Positions 46,049 through 58,422 of a stretch of DNA of 64,000 nt are shown piece by piece. The stretch comes from Clavelina lepadiformis (lineage: Eukaryota > Chordata > Ascidiacea > Aplousobranchia > Clavelinidae): NCBI RefSeq assembly GCF_947623445.1, contig NC_135246.1, positions 14,305,856 to 14,369,855 on the forward strand. The letters are read 5' to 3'. The translations under genes and the position numbers were made by a program. The number at the start of each line of letters is the position of its first letter. Within the stretch, counting starts at the first letter, position 1. The notes beneath the pieces were generated by a model. The model made no database searches, was not told where the DNA came from, and saw only the letters and a list, made by a program, of their open reading frames with translations.

Positions 46049-47736
46049 TGGAACCCGAGCCTTGATATACAGTAGTGTAAACTGCTACCTAAACTGCTTC
46101 ATTAAATAACGCCAAACACTCAGTTCATTAATTGAACTGGTATTGTTTCATAGAAGCGCTTGCTATGTACTTCACTGGTGATAATTAATAATTTAATAAT
46201 AATATCATCACAATCAAGGCGTAACCTTTAAGACTCAAGTGCATGATTTATTATAGACATCAAATAGTTATTATCATTCGTACACAAACTCTACACTTGA
46301 CTCCAGAAGGACAAGCAAGTAAGCAACCTGCTGTGTTTGACCAGTGCAAAATTCGCAGTTGTTACAGTACAATACACCTGCGTTTTATTTAAATGAGGAG
46401 CTTTAGCCACAGCCTGAGATCAGTCGAACATCAATGAAGTGCAAGTCAATATGTGATTATTATGGAGTGTTACTGCCTTTTTACGGCTAACGTCACAGTA
46501 TTGTTGTTGCAAGCACAATCATGCCGGCTTTGCAGCTTCTGTCATTCCTCAGTCGAGCGATATGAACAGTGAAGTCTACCAGTGATTTTTGCAATGTAAA
46601 TATGTAATGTATGATTTGTAATCTTTTAGTTTTAAAGCAGTTTGTCGGGTATTAACTAGCCTATTTTTCATTGTGTCAACCGCATAAAAAAGTAATCACA
46701 CGATCGATTAACAGTATGCACTCATCAATTTTTTTCTGAAAGTTTTTTATAACAGGATACTGCATTACGCACATCTTAACGATCGTGACAAGGCAGCCTT
46801 TCATTTTCTGAAAACTCGAGTTTTACGTCTAATAACATATTTGACACCGCATTATCCGAGGTAGCTTACGGTAAATAGCTATTAACTTATACTGTAGAAG
46901 TGTATATATGGGTATGTCAGTATATTTCAATTTACAAAATAATCGCGCCTACTGTTTACGTTAGTGGGTTCTACGAATTTTTGTAATGTCTGAAATAGAT
47001 AAGGTTTGCCGAAGGGATAAAGTAACACATGGTCCTGAAACAGTTGTAAAAAGCGTTTCGGGCAGCAAGCAACTGCTAATGGTACTTTCTCCATATTTTC
47101 CGTTGTCTCTTTCAACAATTATAGCCAATAATGGCATAAATCTGGACCGAGCTTGTTTATATACTGTATGGGTGACGATATATCAAATTTATGCATTTTA
47201 CCTCATACGCATTTGTTGCACGTTTTATGAATCAACAAAGGAAGCAGTTTCACGAAAAAGTCCCATACAAAAGCAAAGTTGTGGCTTAGGAATCAGTTAT
47301 ATACGTCAGAATGGTTGACTATAGGCCTATATACGTCGACTTCCGGACAGTGAGCAAAGAAAAGGTGAAAGGTTTATAATTATTAGGATGGTAGGTAAAA
47401 TAATTTTATTGTGAAATGTTGACAAGTTAAACTGTTTGCTTTAAAATGGATTTGTTAAAAGGAAATGTTCGCACTTTAGGAAAGGTGTATATTGATTTTT
47501 TCAATAGCCTACTTTGTAGCTTTTTTCTGGACATTTCTAGCCTTTCGTTATACGTGAATGATTGAGCCTATAGCCTAACCTCGCCAAATTAAGTTGCTTA
47601 AGTAATTGTTAAGTTGTAATTTGCTTAAGTTGTTTTATTGTTGTATCAGATTAATCTTAGTTTTAGGCAATTTTTCCGTGTGTTTATTCGTAGTTAAAAG
47701 TAGAAATTGTTCGTTTCGGTACTGATCTAGCTCAGT

Positions 47737-50700
47737 ATGTCAACTTTAACTGCGTCGAACGGTGCCTTATATGTGTCCACATTCACGCCTATTTCCCGAA
47801 GTGTCAAAGAAATTCTTCTGAACAAAAGCGAAATTTGTCATAATGAAGACCATTGGGAAAAGCTGTTGATCCTACCCATACCCATAATTTCTCTTTTGAT
47901 GAACTTGGTTTTGTTTATGGCTGGCCACATATACCGTAGAAAATTGCGTCGACATAACTACCTTTATGGCTGCGTTTCAAGCACGCTTTTGAGCAACATT
48001 CTTTACTTGGTCTTCCATATCTGGATACTTTTAGACAACTACTTCAGAAATTCTAAAATTTATGCACGTCATTCAGGGGTGAGTGTTACGATGTTGTTAG
48101 TTTGGATTAGGTGTATTTTGTAGCTTTTTATATTTATTTCTCATATTTTGTAGATATTCCAAGTATTTGGTTGTTAGCTTCCCGAATTAGAAAACTAATT
48201 TGGTTAATTAATTGCAATCAACATTTAACGACGCTGTTCAGCATTTGGCCATCAGCAGATGCATCACGATCTATTTTAATTGTAAAATATAATTGAAAGC
48301 GCAGCTATGCACTTTCTAACATGATCTTACTCGAAGCAGGTACCGCATAAACAAGCTCTTACGCAATGCATCTTACTTCATTCACAAAATACTGTAATGA
48401 TATTTTTAGTAGGATTGAATTATGCAGCTCATTTACAGAGTGCTTCTTCAAGAACAAATAAAAGTTGTATCATACACGAAATAGCATGTGAGGTTCCAAG
48501 AAACATGCAGCCTTAGTTCAGAATTTCTGATAGAAGGGCCACTTAATTTCATAACATGATTGATGAAGCACCGATGACTTGAGAAAGCGGAGACGGATGA
48601 AACAAAAACATTTAATCATTTCTTCACTATTGGAGATTGAAATAAATAGTGACATCATGTATTGCATCCTTATTCTGGCCATAAAATCTATAACCCTTTC
48701 ATGTCGTGAGCACGTTTCCGGCATTTAAAATTAGGACGCTTGTAACAAAACAGCCTGTTCATCAACACACGAAAACCCTTTCATCATGCCTACAATGCTG
48801 TAAAGGAGAATTGTGAATTGTGCTAAGATTCCCGGTTGTTATCCGGTCTACACAACTTGAAGTCCTAAACTAAGCGACCTCGGATATGAGTCATCAGCAT
48901 TGACTAGGGAACTGAAAGATATCCAACGAGTTTCATAAAGCGGTCTGCCTTTAAATAGACAATTTCATTTTGAAGTCGTTTACCGTCAACCAAATGCACA
49001 TACAGGCTAAAATTCTCGGCCAAGTCAGTTTTTGTTTAAAGTGGTTAAAACTGTTAATTTGGCTTTCCAAAATCAGGTTGATCTTATTTGTTAAGTTTGT
49101 TTAAGACGATTTCCGAAAATGTTTTCATTGTATATAACGCTATACCGTCTTGCCTTAGAATCTCATGAGGGTTGGAAATTTTTTTGTCTTTTTAAATGGA
49201 TTTCAATTACTAATTTCATCAATATCAAATGAAGCCTCTTGAGACATCTACGTTGATGTGTCGTTATTGATGTAATATCATATTATATTTCAAGGGATTT
49301 TGCAAGTAAATGCTATAAAAATCTCATTATATCACACTCGTTATCAACAACGATTCTTACTGTTTCTTAAAGTACACTTGCTATGGGCTTGTGGCTAAAA
49401 ATATAGGTTAAAGTAAAAATGATTGATTGCTGAACCTGTGCCAAACTAATGTATAGCATTCTTCCGTCATTGTGATTAAAAGTTTTTTGCTTTTGTTTAA
49501 CTTAAAAGATTTGCAATGTAGAGGATGATATGTTATATATTCCTCACAACATCAATTTCAACGTTTTAGCCAATCTGGATTGTCTGTCAAGCTGCGGTTG
49601 TGTCATTACAATTCGTCATGTTTGGCAACATAGTTGCCTTGCTCATCATAACTCTGGACAGCACATATTTTGTTGGGAGAAGCGTTAACAAAAAAGCAAC
49701 GGATTTTGCCCGTGACCATCTCGGAAACAATTATGCCGAAAAGGAAAAGACTTGGTAAGTTTTTTCAGAGACACGTTTCTATAACCGTCACTTTGTGCAC
49801 TCAATTCTATTTTACTTTTTAAATACTTTCTTATATATATTTTTATCTAGGTACCGGAGCGTTAAACGTAGACGTGCTGCGTTTTTGGTTGCAGGAGCCT
49901 GGATTATCCCGCTTTGTACAACTACGGCCGCTGCTGTTTCTTGGAACTGCGTAGAAAATTGTGTCAACTGTGAGGGAAGGGAAATAAGTGACCCTTGCCC
50001 CCATAACCCGCACTGCTCAAGACTTTGGGCCCCTTTGCACAACGACTTTCTTGGGGTGAACGTGGCCCTTTGGTTCGTTGACGTAAGTTGAACTGAAATG
50101 CTGTGCTGCAAGTATATGTACTTATTTTTATGGGAAATTTTACCTCGATGATTAATTACGTTTTCTTAAATTGGTTCACTGTAATAATAATAATATAATA
50201 CTACAGAATTAAAAGTTTCTTGCATAGTGTTTGTAAACTAATCATTCATGATTAAACGTTTCTTCAGTTAGTGTATGTCTAATTTTTTATTAATGGTTTA
50301 ACATTTATTATGATCCAGCTCTAGGATGAAAAGATAGTAAAGAAAAAGAAAATGTTTATATCACACCAAACTAATTTATTGGTGCCATTATCTGACTTGT
50401 CATTTTATCAGAAAACAGAATGTTGAAGTCAGAAAATGAAAGAAAATCCTTAAATTTTCGCTCAACAAATTTTTCTATAGTCTCTATAATCTAGTGGGTT
50501 TTTAGGGCAGTTATGGACAGCATTAGTTTATCTTGTAAAAAGGTTTTTTATTATACGTGTTAAACGTTACATTGCAAATCGACGCAGTGTTACGTCAAAT
50601 CCTCCCGCCGTTTCGTCATATCCGCTACACTGAATACCCTTTCTATTTTCAGGTACTCGTGCTCATTTATATTATAATTTCTGGCATACACTCATTCAGA

Positions 50701-53467
50701 CAGGTCATGGTGCCAAATTCCAGCCACAACAATCTATCGCAACCAAACACGATTCCGCTGAGCAATGTCAAACCAACACCCAGGTTGATCGTACTTACAA
50801 TATCTATGTTACTGTAGTTATTAATTAGCCTTATCCGCTTGAGATTCGTATGTTACAAACACCGGAAATTCAAGCTTGCAATTATAACTATATTTGGGCC
50901 TAAGACAAAATTCGTCACATTAATAACACAGGTCAACAAAATTTCACTTTTTTTTAAATAAGAACGCAAGTATATTATTAGAGAAGTATTTTTTGCTCTG
51001 ATTCCGAATCTGCCTTTAGTTTTTCTTTAGCTCATCACATTTTCAAGATATCGTCGAATCCGTGTTTTCAGAAAAAAGCATTAAAAACAATACACAGCTA
51101 TGATACATGGCACTTAAAAATGTTTAGCATATGACTTTCTTTTGTACACTTGACTATATAACATCTAGCAGTAGTCCCCCATCACTCTCTCATTCCAAAA
51201 ACCTTGGTCACGAGCTTCCATAGCTTGAATGTCCTGGTGAAATCATTCACCTTGCTCGTCACTAACTGCACCAAGGTTTTCTGGAAAGAAGTTCAAGTGG
51301 GAGTGCAGAAAATGCATTATGAGGGACATGCGGCAACCCATTTTTCTGTGAGCCTCAAGCAAATCATCAATACCTGCCTGAAAAGAAGGCGATTTCGCAT
51401 TTCCTAAAAAGTTAGCACACAACCACTTGAATGCCTGCCAAGCACAAAGTTCCAACGTCGACAATGATTTTTCAAAATGTGGATCCTTTAGCACTTCTCT
51501 AATTTGAGGACCAACGAAGATTTCTTCTTTTAGTTTTGCTTGGCTTACGATAGGAAACTTTTTGCAGAGAAATGCGAACCCATTAGAATTGCGCTTTCCC
51601 ATTGCTTTAACAAAATTCTTCATCAAACCTAGCTTGATATGAAGAGGTGGCGAGAGAATTTTCTACTAGAGGAACGTTTTCGATGTTAGCCACTCCAGTT
51701 AAGTACGATTCTCTTACAGGTCAGTCTTTTCTGATATAATGCTCTTTGGTAGCACGGCTGTTCCACAAACACGGGAAACAGCAATGTTTCGTGAATCCTC
51801 CCTGCATTCCCATCCAGATGCCAACGACTTTGAGATCTCCGCAAATACTCCATTTGTAAGCATTGTACTGAAAAGCTTCCAGAAGAACTTCGATGCTTTC
51901 ATAACATTCTTTCAGATGAACAGAATGTGCTATAGGAATAGAAGATTTTATATTTCCATTTTGCAACAACACAGCTTTCAAACTTCTCTTAATAGAAGAG
52001 TCAATAAAAATCGCCACTCATCAACAATGTGTGCTTCACCTAATTTTTGAAACAATTCATTAATGTTGTGGCTGTAGCAAAGAAGTCCGTCTACTGTGAA
52101 TGCTGCGGCCAGGTCCAAGTCTCGCTTTCTGTAATGACTTATTACTACATCTTTCTCAAGCAAGTTGTTTTCTTTTAATCTTGATGCAAGCAGTTCTGAC
52201 TTTGCTTTGGCAAGAGACAAATCTCTTATAAGGTCGTTTAAACGTTTTTGGGAAAACAGAATTGGTTTTGAACTTTCTACTGTTTCGTATTCGGACTCAG
52301 TAGAATTACTCGGATCTGTGGAACTCCCTTCAGCAGCACTATCTTCAACCTCATCAGGAACAGATTCAAGATCTCCATGAGGAGGAAGCGGAACAGGAAG
52401 TGAAGCATCATGTGGTACAAGTATCCTCGCTAAATCTAAGTTGGGATATGCAGTTTTACTTTTAGTTTTTGAAGAAAACCCTTTTACATTGATAAGGCAA
52501 AAATAGCAGTCCTCAATGTGGTCTTTTGGTTCTCGCCATATCGTGAAAATAGCAAACGGCATCGATGACGTTCGTTCGTGTAGCCAATTGTGTAAACCAG
52601 TTGAACAAGCTGTACATATTTGATGTGGTGCCCACTTTTTGTCTTGGTCTCCTAATGGGCAGCCAAAGTACAACTTGTATATCTTTTTGATATCTAAAGT
52701 GATACTCCACGTAGAGATTTCTTGCGAGCAGATTTTACGTTTGCTTAACTTAGCCATGCAGCTTGCTCGATTGCCCAAAACCTAAACGTTATGTGAAATA
52801 CTTTTGCAAAAATTTTTGTGTGGACGTATGAAGGAGTATATAAATAAGTAGATGTGTAAAAGTGTGCGCTCTAAATGAGACAAATTATTGTCACAGCTGT
52901 TATGATATCATTAGCTCTATTCTTATTAGAGTCGGCCTACTACATTACTTCTAAAACAAAATATAAGCTATAAAATATTTAAATAAAACCTTAAATTTTT
53001 GCAGACCGGAATTAAATTCCGATGAGACTGAAACCAAAAAATCTTCTCCTTCGAAAGTGGCAGAGAATAAGAGTGATGTTCCACTTCAAGGCGCTTCAAC
53101 CTTAAATCGCGAAAACAACATTTCTAGTAATTCGCGACACCCACTGGCCCGTCGTTATGCTTCAATTCGATACCATCCCAGAATCATTTTCATGATCATC
53201 ATTTCGACAGCGGTCGTAATCGGTACCTTACCAATGATCCTTACCACAATATTTGACATCACCAAGCAAAATTTGCATTTTGAGGCGGCCAGGATCTCTT
53301 CCACGCTCTTTACATATGCTTACACAATAGCCAGCGCGATCATCCTTCCCAAATACTTGCCAAATCTTTACTCTGCGGTAAACTTGATGTTCAGAAATTG
53401 TTCCTGCTCAAGAATAGCTTCCCACAAACGCCTCAGCACAATGCGTAGTGTTGCCTCACAGAAATAA
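47737..53467 (+). CDS. Orphan rhodopsin-like 7TM receptor (divergent)
   Basis: Five exons: 47737-48078, 49570-49754, 49851-50082, 50653-50783 and 53005-53467, in phase, giving 450 aa. Seven hydrophobic segments are visible: ILPIPIISLLMNLVLFMAG (TM1), CVSSTLLSNILYLVFHIWIL (TM2), VSLQFVMFGNIVALLIITLD (TM3), FLVAGAWIIPLCTTTAAAVS (TM4), FVDVLVLIYIIISG (TM5), FMIIISTAVVIGTLPMILTT (TM6) and SSTLFTYAYTIASAIILPKY (TM7). The DRY motif is replaced by DST and NPxxY by a YLPNLY-like sequence, so this is a divergent class A type receptor; its ligand is unknown. Extracellular loop 2 is Cys-rich. A short basic intracellular tail follows TM7. The last intron (2.2 kb) contains an opposite-strand decayed mobile-type gene. 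AATAAA lies near 53532. It could instead belong to another 7TM class. Confidence 0.75.
51170..52778 (-). pseudogene. Decayed multicopy invertebrate gene of mobile-element type, nested in a GPCR intron
   Basis: The minus strand encodes stretches of a protein family that I recall as multicopy in cnidarians, insects and other invertebrates, annotated as uncharacterized and resembling a bracovirus-segment ORF (Cc8L18.2-like). Recognisable blocks are ICGDLKVVGIWMGMQGGFTK with a nearby CFPCLW, and a later MHFLHSHLNFFPENLGAVSD. The family name is from memory and its biology is unknown; multicopy distribution and position suggest a transposable element. The copy is broken, with about three interruptions, and the 3' part fades out. 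No terminal repeats were identified. Treated as a fossil. Confidence 0.6.
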
Positions 53468-54487
53468 CTGAAACCGCAAGCATGCTTGCGATATTTTAAG
53501 CTTTGTACCGCTGGTTTCCCGTTGAATCAGAATAATAAACTGCAAAATAAGGAGCGTAAGTCCCGATCTACACTGATTTCTCGGTAACTGGTTTGTCTTC
53601 TTTAACGTAGGCGTACAGTATATCTTCGGGTTGGGAACGAGCGAGTTTGCAAGTTAATGAAACGTAAATATGGCTTGCAGAAATATGTCTGCAAATCCAG
53701 CATTATACCGTGTATCAGTAAGTAGGGCGAGTTTCGTTTCCTCATACGAGATACAACCAACGCATGTCAACATGTAACCGTAAATGCCATATTTTCGAAT
53801 GAGCTCCGATTTCACGGGGCCAGTGTCGCAACTTGTAAAGTTTGAACTCAATGTTAAATCGCACATGCCGCGTGAACGAAGAATTGTTAAGAATCTCGTA
53901 TGTACAAATTGTTCGAGTAAGGCCACCGTTTGGCTGGAATTTTTCCCATTAGCTTACTATTTTATAGAGTATACGACTTCCATACTTTTCAGATTTCGTC
54001 GCTTTTCCGTTTTATGTGTTTTATTTGCGTTAAATTGAAATTCCATTTTGTGGAAAAATTTGTATGGGCATATCTATTACTGTTCTTTTCGAGGATAGTC
54101 TGCCTATTAAGCTTAAGTGAATCGTGTTTTATCTTGCTACTTGGGATACGATGAATGAGTCTTCGCAATACGTAGCCAATCAGTCATTTACTCAGTAAAA
54201 ACTGTAAACATGTCAATTTGTCTGCTCATTTCTATTTTTGTAGCGGCTTCCCTTGCCCTTTTCAGACAGGCGAAGATATCACGTGCAGTTTTTGCTCAAT
54301 AACTGCGTTGCCTGCGAGATTTGCGGAAGCTTATGTGCAATCTAAAGGCTTTTGTTATTGTTCCTGGCTTAGGATTGATGACACCACAGACGCCTTTTAT
54401 TAACCAACAATGCAAAGATTGTGAAGTCAGCAATTTGCTGAATCTACTGTAATAGGTGCTGCTTACTGTTAGTTTCATTTCAACACA
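53468..54487. other. Intergenic, no gene seen
   Basis: About 1 kb between the 7TM receptor and the next + strand gene. It holds only the receptor 3' UTR and short overlapping ORFs on both strands without motifs. Confidence 0.5.
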
Positions 54488-55016
54488 ATGAGTTTCATCA
54501 GCAAGAACAAGCGTAAAAACAAAGCAGAAAGATTGTTAAGTCGCCAAGACAGCGAAGATGTCCCAAGGTTTTTAGAACAAGGTAAAAGTACTGTCGGTTA
54601 TGGTACTTTTCGTAACCCTGATGAAGACCAACATGTGAACCCCAGGGCTAAGACTTTATGGGAGCAAACGGAAACGAAACAGGTTGTCCGATTATTAGGA
54701 CTGACCACACCCGATAATTTGGGGGAAGAAGATACAAAAAATCTGCTTAAAGAGAAAAAGGCAAGTTAATTATTTCATAGCGATCAAATTTTATATAACT
54801 TAGAATTTAGAGAAAGCTTGATTTAGACTTCTGTTGTAGGTGTGGCCATTTTATTATCCTGACCCAGCAAATGAGAAGGACATTGATTGCTTTCCTGTTG
54901 ATCTGTGGAGTCAGTATTCCAGTGAAAAAGTAACAACTGAAGATAAGCCAACGTCATCTACGAAAAAATCTTTTTTCAGACGATTTAAATTCACACGGCA
55001 GCAGCCAAAATCTTAA
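54488..55016 (+). CDS. Unrecognised 149-aa soluble protein, two exons
   Basis: The ATG at 54488 opens exon 1 (54488-54760); exon 2 is 54840-55016, TAA at 55014-55016. The intron starts with GCAAGT and ends with TTGTAG: a GC-AG intron with an otherwise strong donor context. The frame continues in phase and exon 2 reads VWPFYYPDPANEKDIDCFPV, which looks like real protein. The N-terminus is basic (KNKRKNKAERLLSRQDSEDV), the middle has LWEQTETKQVVRLLGL, and the C-terminus is basic with KKSFFRRFKFTRQQ. There are no membrane segments or signal peptide. I do not recognise a family. AATAAA lies at about 55179. Exon structure is likely; function is unknown. Confidence 0.6.
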
Positions 55017-57263
55017 ATTACGGTTCCTTTTATATAAGCATACGTTATTGTAATGACTCCCAATGTCCCCATCTTCATTCCTAAATCAGGCGCTCTTCGT
55101 ATAGTAAATTACAGTATTGAGAGTTTATTCCTAACTTAACCTTTTCACTTTAATTGTTTTCGGGTGGCGTCACGTAAATGAATAAAAGGAAGGTGGTCTC
55201 AAAATGTCAGTGTATTAAAAAGATTATACGGCGTAGGTTCGCCTATAGCCTCATCTTAGTTAGGGCCCCAATTTCGATTGCTTTCGGTTGTCGTTAAAAT
55301 ACACTGTCTACTATAACTATAGAACTGAGTTTCTATTGTATTTTCTGACCTCAAATCTAAAAAGTTTTCGGTTTTTGCCATTTTATTCCGTTTATACCGT
55401 GTTCTAACAACCGAATGAATTAAGGATTTCAATTTGCAACCTTTCTCTAATCTATAATAATAAAGGTCACAACTTATCCGTGTCAAGGAAAAACGTTAAA
55501 GATCGAAATGTTTGTTGGATAAACTAAACATTTTGGGCCACAGAAGTCATGCTGTTATCTTTGTCAAATAACAGAAGAAAGTTGTTATCTTTTAAATTTA
55601 AGGCATGTTTATTAGAAAATGTATATGGATTTGAAAAGGAGCGCCTGTACTGTACTCTGTACACTGTATTCCTTTTTTCATCACTCTTTGTCCATTTAGT
55701 GCGCGTGTATTTCATACGGCCAGACATCTGACAGTGCTTGCTGATCATGCAAACTTGTCACGCAATGACGTAAGACGGAGCAGAAATGCAAATTCTTTGT
55801 GTCACAAACAGAGGTAGCTTGGTGAGCCTTCCAAATCATGATAAGGATTTAAATGCTTACACGTTAAACTTTGTTATAATCGGTCAGCATTAAATTTTAG
55901 TTCATGACAATTTTTAAGGCTTCAATGATGGAAATCCTATACTGATCGAATCTTAGTTTTGTTGTGATTGTATTTAGGACAACGTATTTCGGTTTGTTAA
56001 ATTACATGATAGTTTGAACATTTTAACTTTTTCCTATATAAGACAAGCATAACATTATCTGATAAATGATATGATATCGAATGACTGTAGTAATTAGACG
56101 TGCGAATTGATACAAAACTTTCAAAAAATGTGAGAACTGATTATGAATACACGAGCCTACCTTTGAATGGTTGGCCTCACATTTCCAAACGCATTACGTC
56201 ATATTACCATACTAAAACTCTATGGTTGAAAAAGTTTAAAAGTAACTAATGATTGCTTCCTATAAATGCAACGTTTGGAAATAGGCTACTGTATTGTTTA
56301 CAAGAGGCCAATCCATATCTCCTCACTTCTTTTCTTTCCGCCGTGTTTGTTTTGTCATGCATTTTCGTAAATTTGTAATAAATTAATCAAGTGAAAAGCG
56401 ACTGGCAAAAGAACGTCGCAAGCAGAATAGACTACTGTTACACTGTACTATCCTAAGGTTTAGACTTGAGCAAAAGCCGACAAATAAATTGGTTGCGAGA
56501 AAAAATTAAAACTTATTTAGTGTGATTTCATTCAAATTTGTAATCCGCAACTACAATACAATTAAGACTTAAGGCTCGAATTCAGAAAGGCGAAGGTCAT
56601 AATGACAACTCTCAAAATAGCTGCTTCAAACCAGTGAGTAATTGTTTTGACACGGTTGCTGTTTCAAAGTCGCTAATTTTACGACTTTTGAGTTTATGAC
56701 TTTCTTATGGTAGTCACCAATATCACCATTCTGCCGTACACGCATTACAGTTGTTTCTAGGATCTTTTATAATGGTGTAACTTTGTAGTAAAACCCCTGT
56801 GTGCATCACATTAATCCCTAGATCCTATTATTTTGTCACTTTACATTATTTTCATCAGTTTAAGTTCAGATTCATGGCCTTCACTTAGCTAAGCAAAATG
56901 AAGCGTTTTGCAGATATGACATAATAACAGGTAAGAGAAGGGAGAATCCCCTGATGCATTAGCAATTTCATTGGTAGCCGACATAACGAATATATAAATA
57001 ACGGACAAGTCCTCGACAAAAACGAAATAATTAAAATTCTCTAATATTGTTTAATTTTCGATCTTGAGTGTTTGTAAAACGGTTCGCTTGCAAGAATCCA
57101 AGATTATTTGCTTAATTTGTCACATACTCGCGCCAAAAAGTAATTGCGGGGCTTGGTACAGATTAAGAGGCAAGAGTTTGAAATATAAAGATAACATGGT
57201 AAGTTACTATAGGCGTACTAAGGGTTACCTTTTTCTCAATTTTTTCAGGTTTTGACACTACGC

Positions 57264-57303
57264 CATAGATATGATATAAACACGCGTTTATATCATATCT
57301 ATG
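57264..57303. repeat. Perfect 18-bp-arm palindrome with 4-base loop
   Basis: CATAGATATGATATAAAC, then ACGC, then the exact reverse complement. The arm resembles GCATAGATATAATATAAAC within the inner left arm of the foldback element at 3566-4413 (about 3737-3755), so it may be a minimal derivative of that family. Confidence 0.8.
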
Positions 57304-57829
57304 CACTACACCGATTTGAATAGACATTTTTGTGAAACCGAATAAGAATTAGCATTGAATACTAATAACAAGTTTTTAGTATTGTATTTTATTAGTTATT
57401 AGTATCTTGTTATTAGTGTTTTATGAAACTAGTGTCGTGCGCATTATTAAGTAATCAATCATTGTGAGTCAGCAAAAAATATGGTGTGTAATTAGTTTAG
57501 ACAACCTGACAAAGGTAAGTTTATGTTTACAAAATTATTAATTATCACTTATGAGAAATACTGAAAACTTCACTGAGCAATTTTTTAATTTTGGTAAATT
57601 ATGGTACAGTAGCTGTAATTTGAAATAGTTTTTCATCTATTATGATGTCAGATGCAATGTCATTTATGAGTCCAACTCACAATGCTTAATTGTGTTGGTA
57701 ACTTGGGCGCACGACACCGAAGCCACAGCTTAATATGTTTAATTTTTCTGAACTCAAACTAATGTTATAGAAAACGTTTTCTACACATTTATAGAAATTT
57801 TATAGAAAAATGTAACCTATACGTGTATA

Positions 57830-58422
57830 CCGTATTTTCTTGAATAGAAACCGCCCTTGTATAGAAGCCGCCCTCGAATAGAAACCGCACGATTTGATTA
57901 AAAATAAACAATATAAGCCGCCCTTGTATAGAAGCCGCCCTTGCATAGAAGCCGCAGAAGACAATGATGAAATCGCTTCTTTACTGATAAAAGAAAACAA
58001 AGAAAACATATCTAACGACATGCAATAAAAACAACTCCAGCATTGTACATATGTTTTATTTCAACTACGGTATTGTATCAATGGTCATTTTCATCATCAT
58101 CAATACTACTGATATCGTTCAAGTCATTATTATCACTGGACCTTCAATTTCCTTTTGGTTTTGTTTGCTTTACGCAGATTCGACAATAATAGCAGCTGTG
58201 GGATTAGCGGTTTTACATTAAGAGACAATAAAATTGCAGCTGACTTACTGTTTCCGTTTTCTTGTTACCAGTACTTATGGTAGATAAACTCGAATGCCCA
58301 CTGAACGCCAATTAGAAGACAAAAACGTTCATGTAATAAAAATAGAAGCCGCCCTCGAATAAAAGCCGCACAAAACGTTCAAAAATAAAAAATAGTAGCC
58401 GCGGTTTTTCAAGAAAATACGG
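57830..58422. mobile_element. TIR MITE of 593 bp with TA flanks
   Basis: The ends are CCGTATTTTCTTGAA and its reverse complement, flanked by TA (57828-57829 and 58423-58424). Subterminal regions repeat GAAGCCGCCCT and AGAAACCGCC words in inverted positions, so the TIRs extend imperfectly over about 100 bp. Ends of the CCGTATTTTC type followed by AAGCCGC words are common in animal MITEs. Superfamily not fixed. No coding potential. Confidence 0.8.

Larger units (their letters stand above)
44624..47736. other. Intergenic between divergent genes
   Basis: Holds a MULE remnant (45429-45701) and a 46-bp tandem repeat (45932-46048). A 110-codon ATG frame at 46986-47318 (+) has one hydrophobic stretch but no homology I recognise and no splice context. 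The rest is AT-rich and featureless. Confidence 0.5.

Noticed and set aside
46986-47318. 110-codon ATG frame between STK16/TARBP2-like and the receptor
   Set aside because: No homology recognised and an equally long frame opposite; insufficient support.
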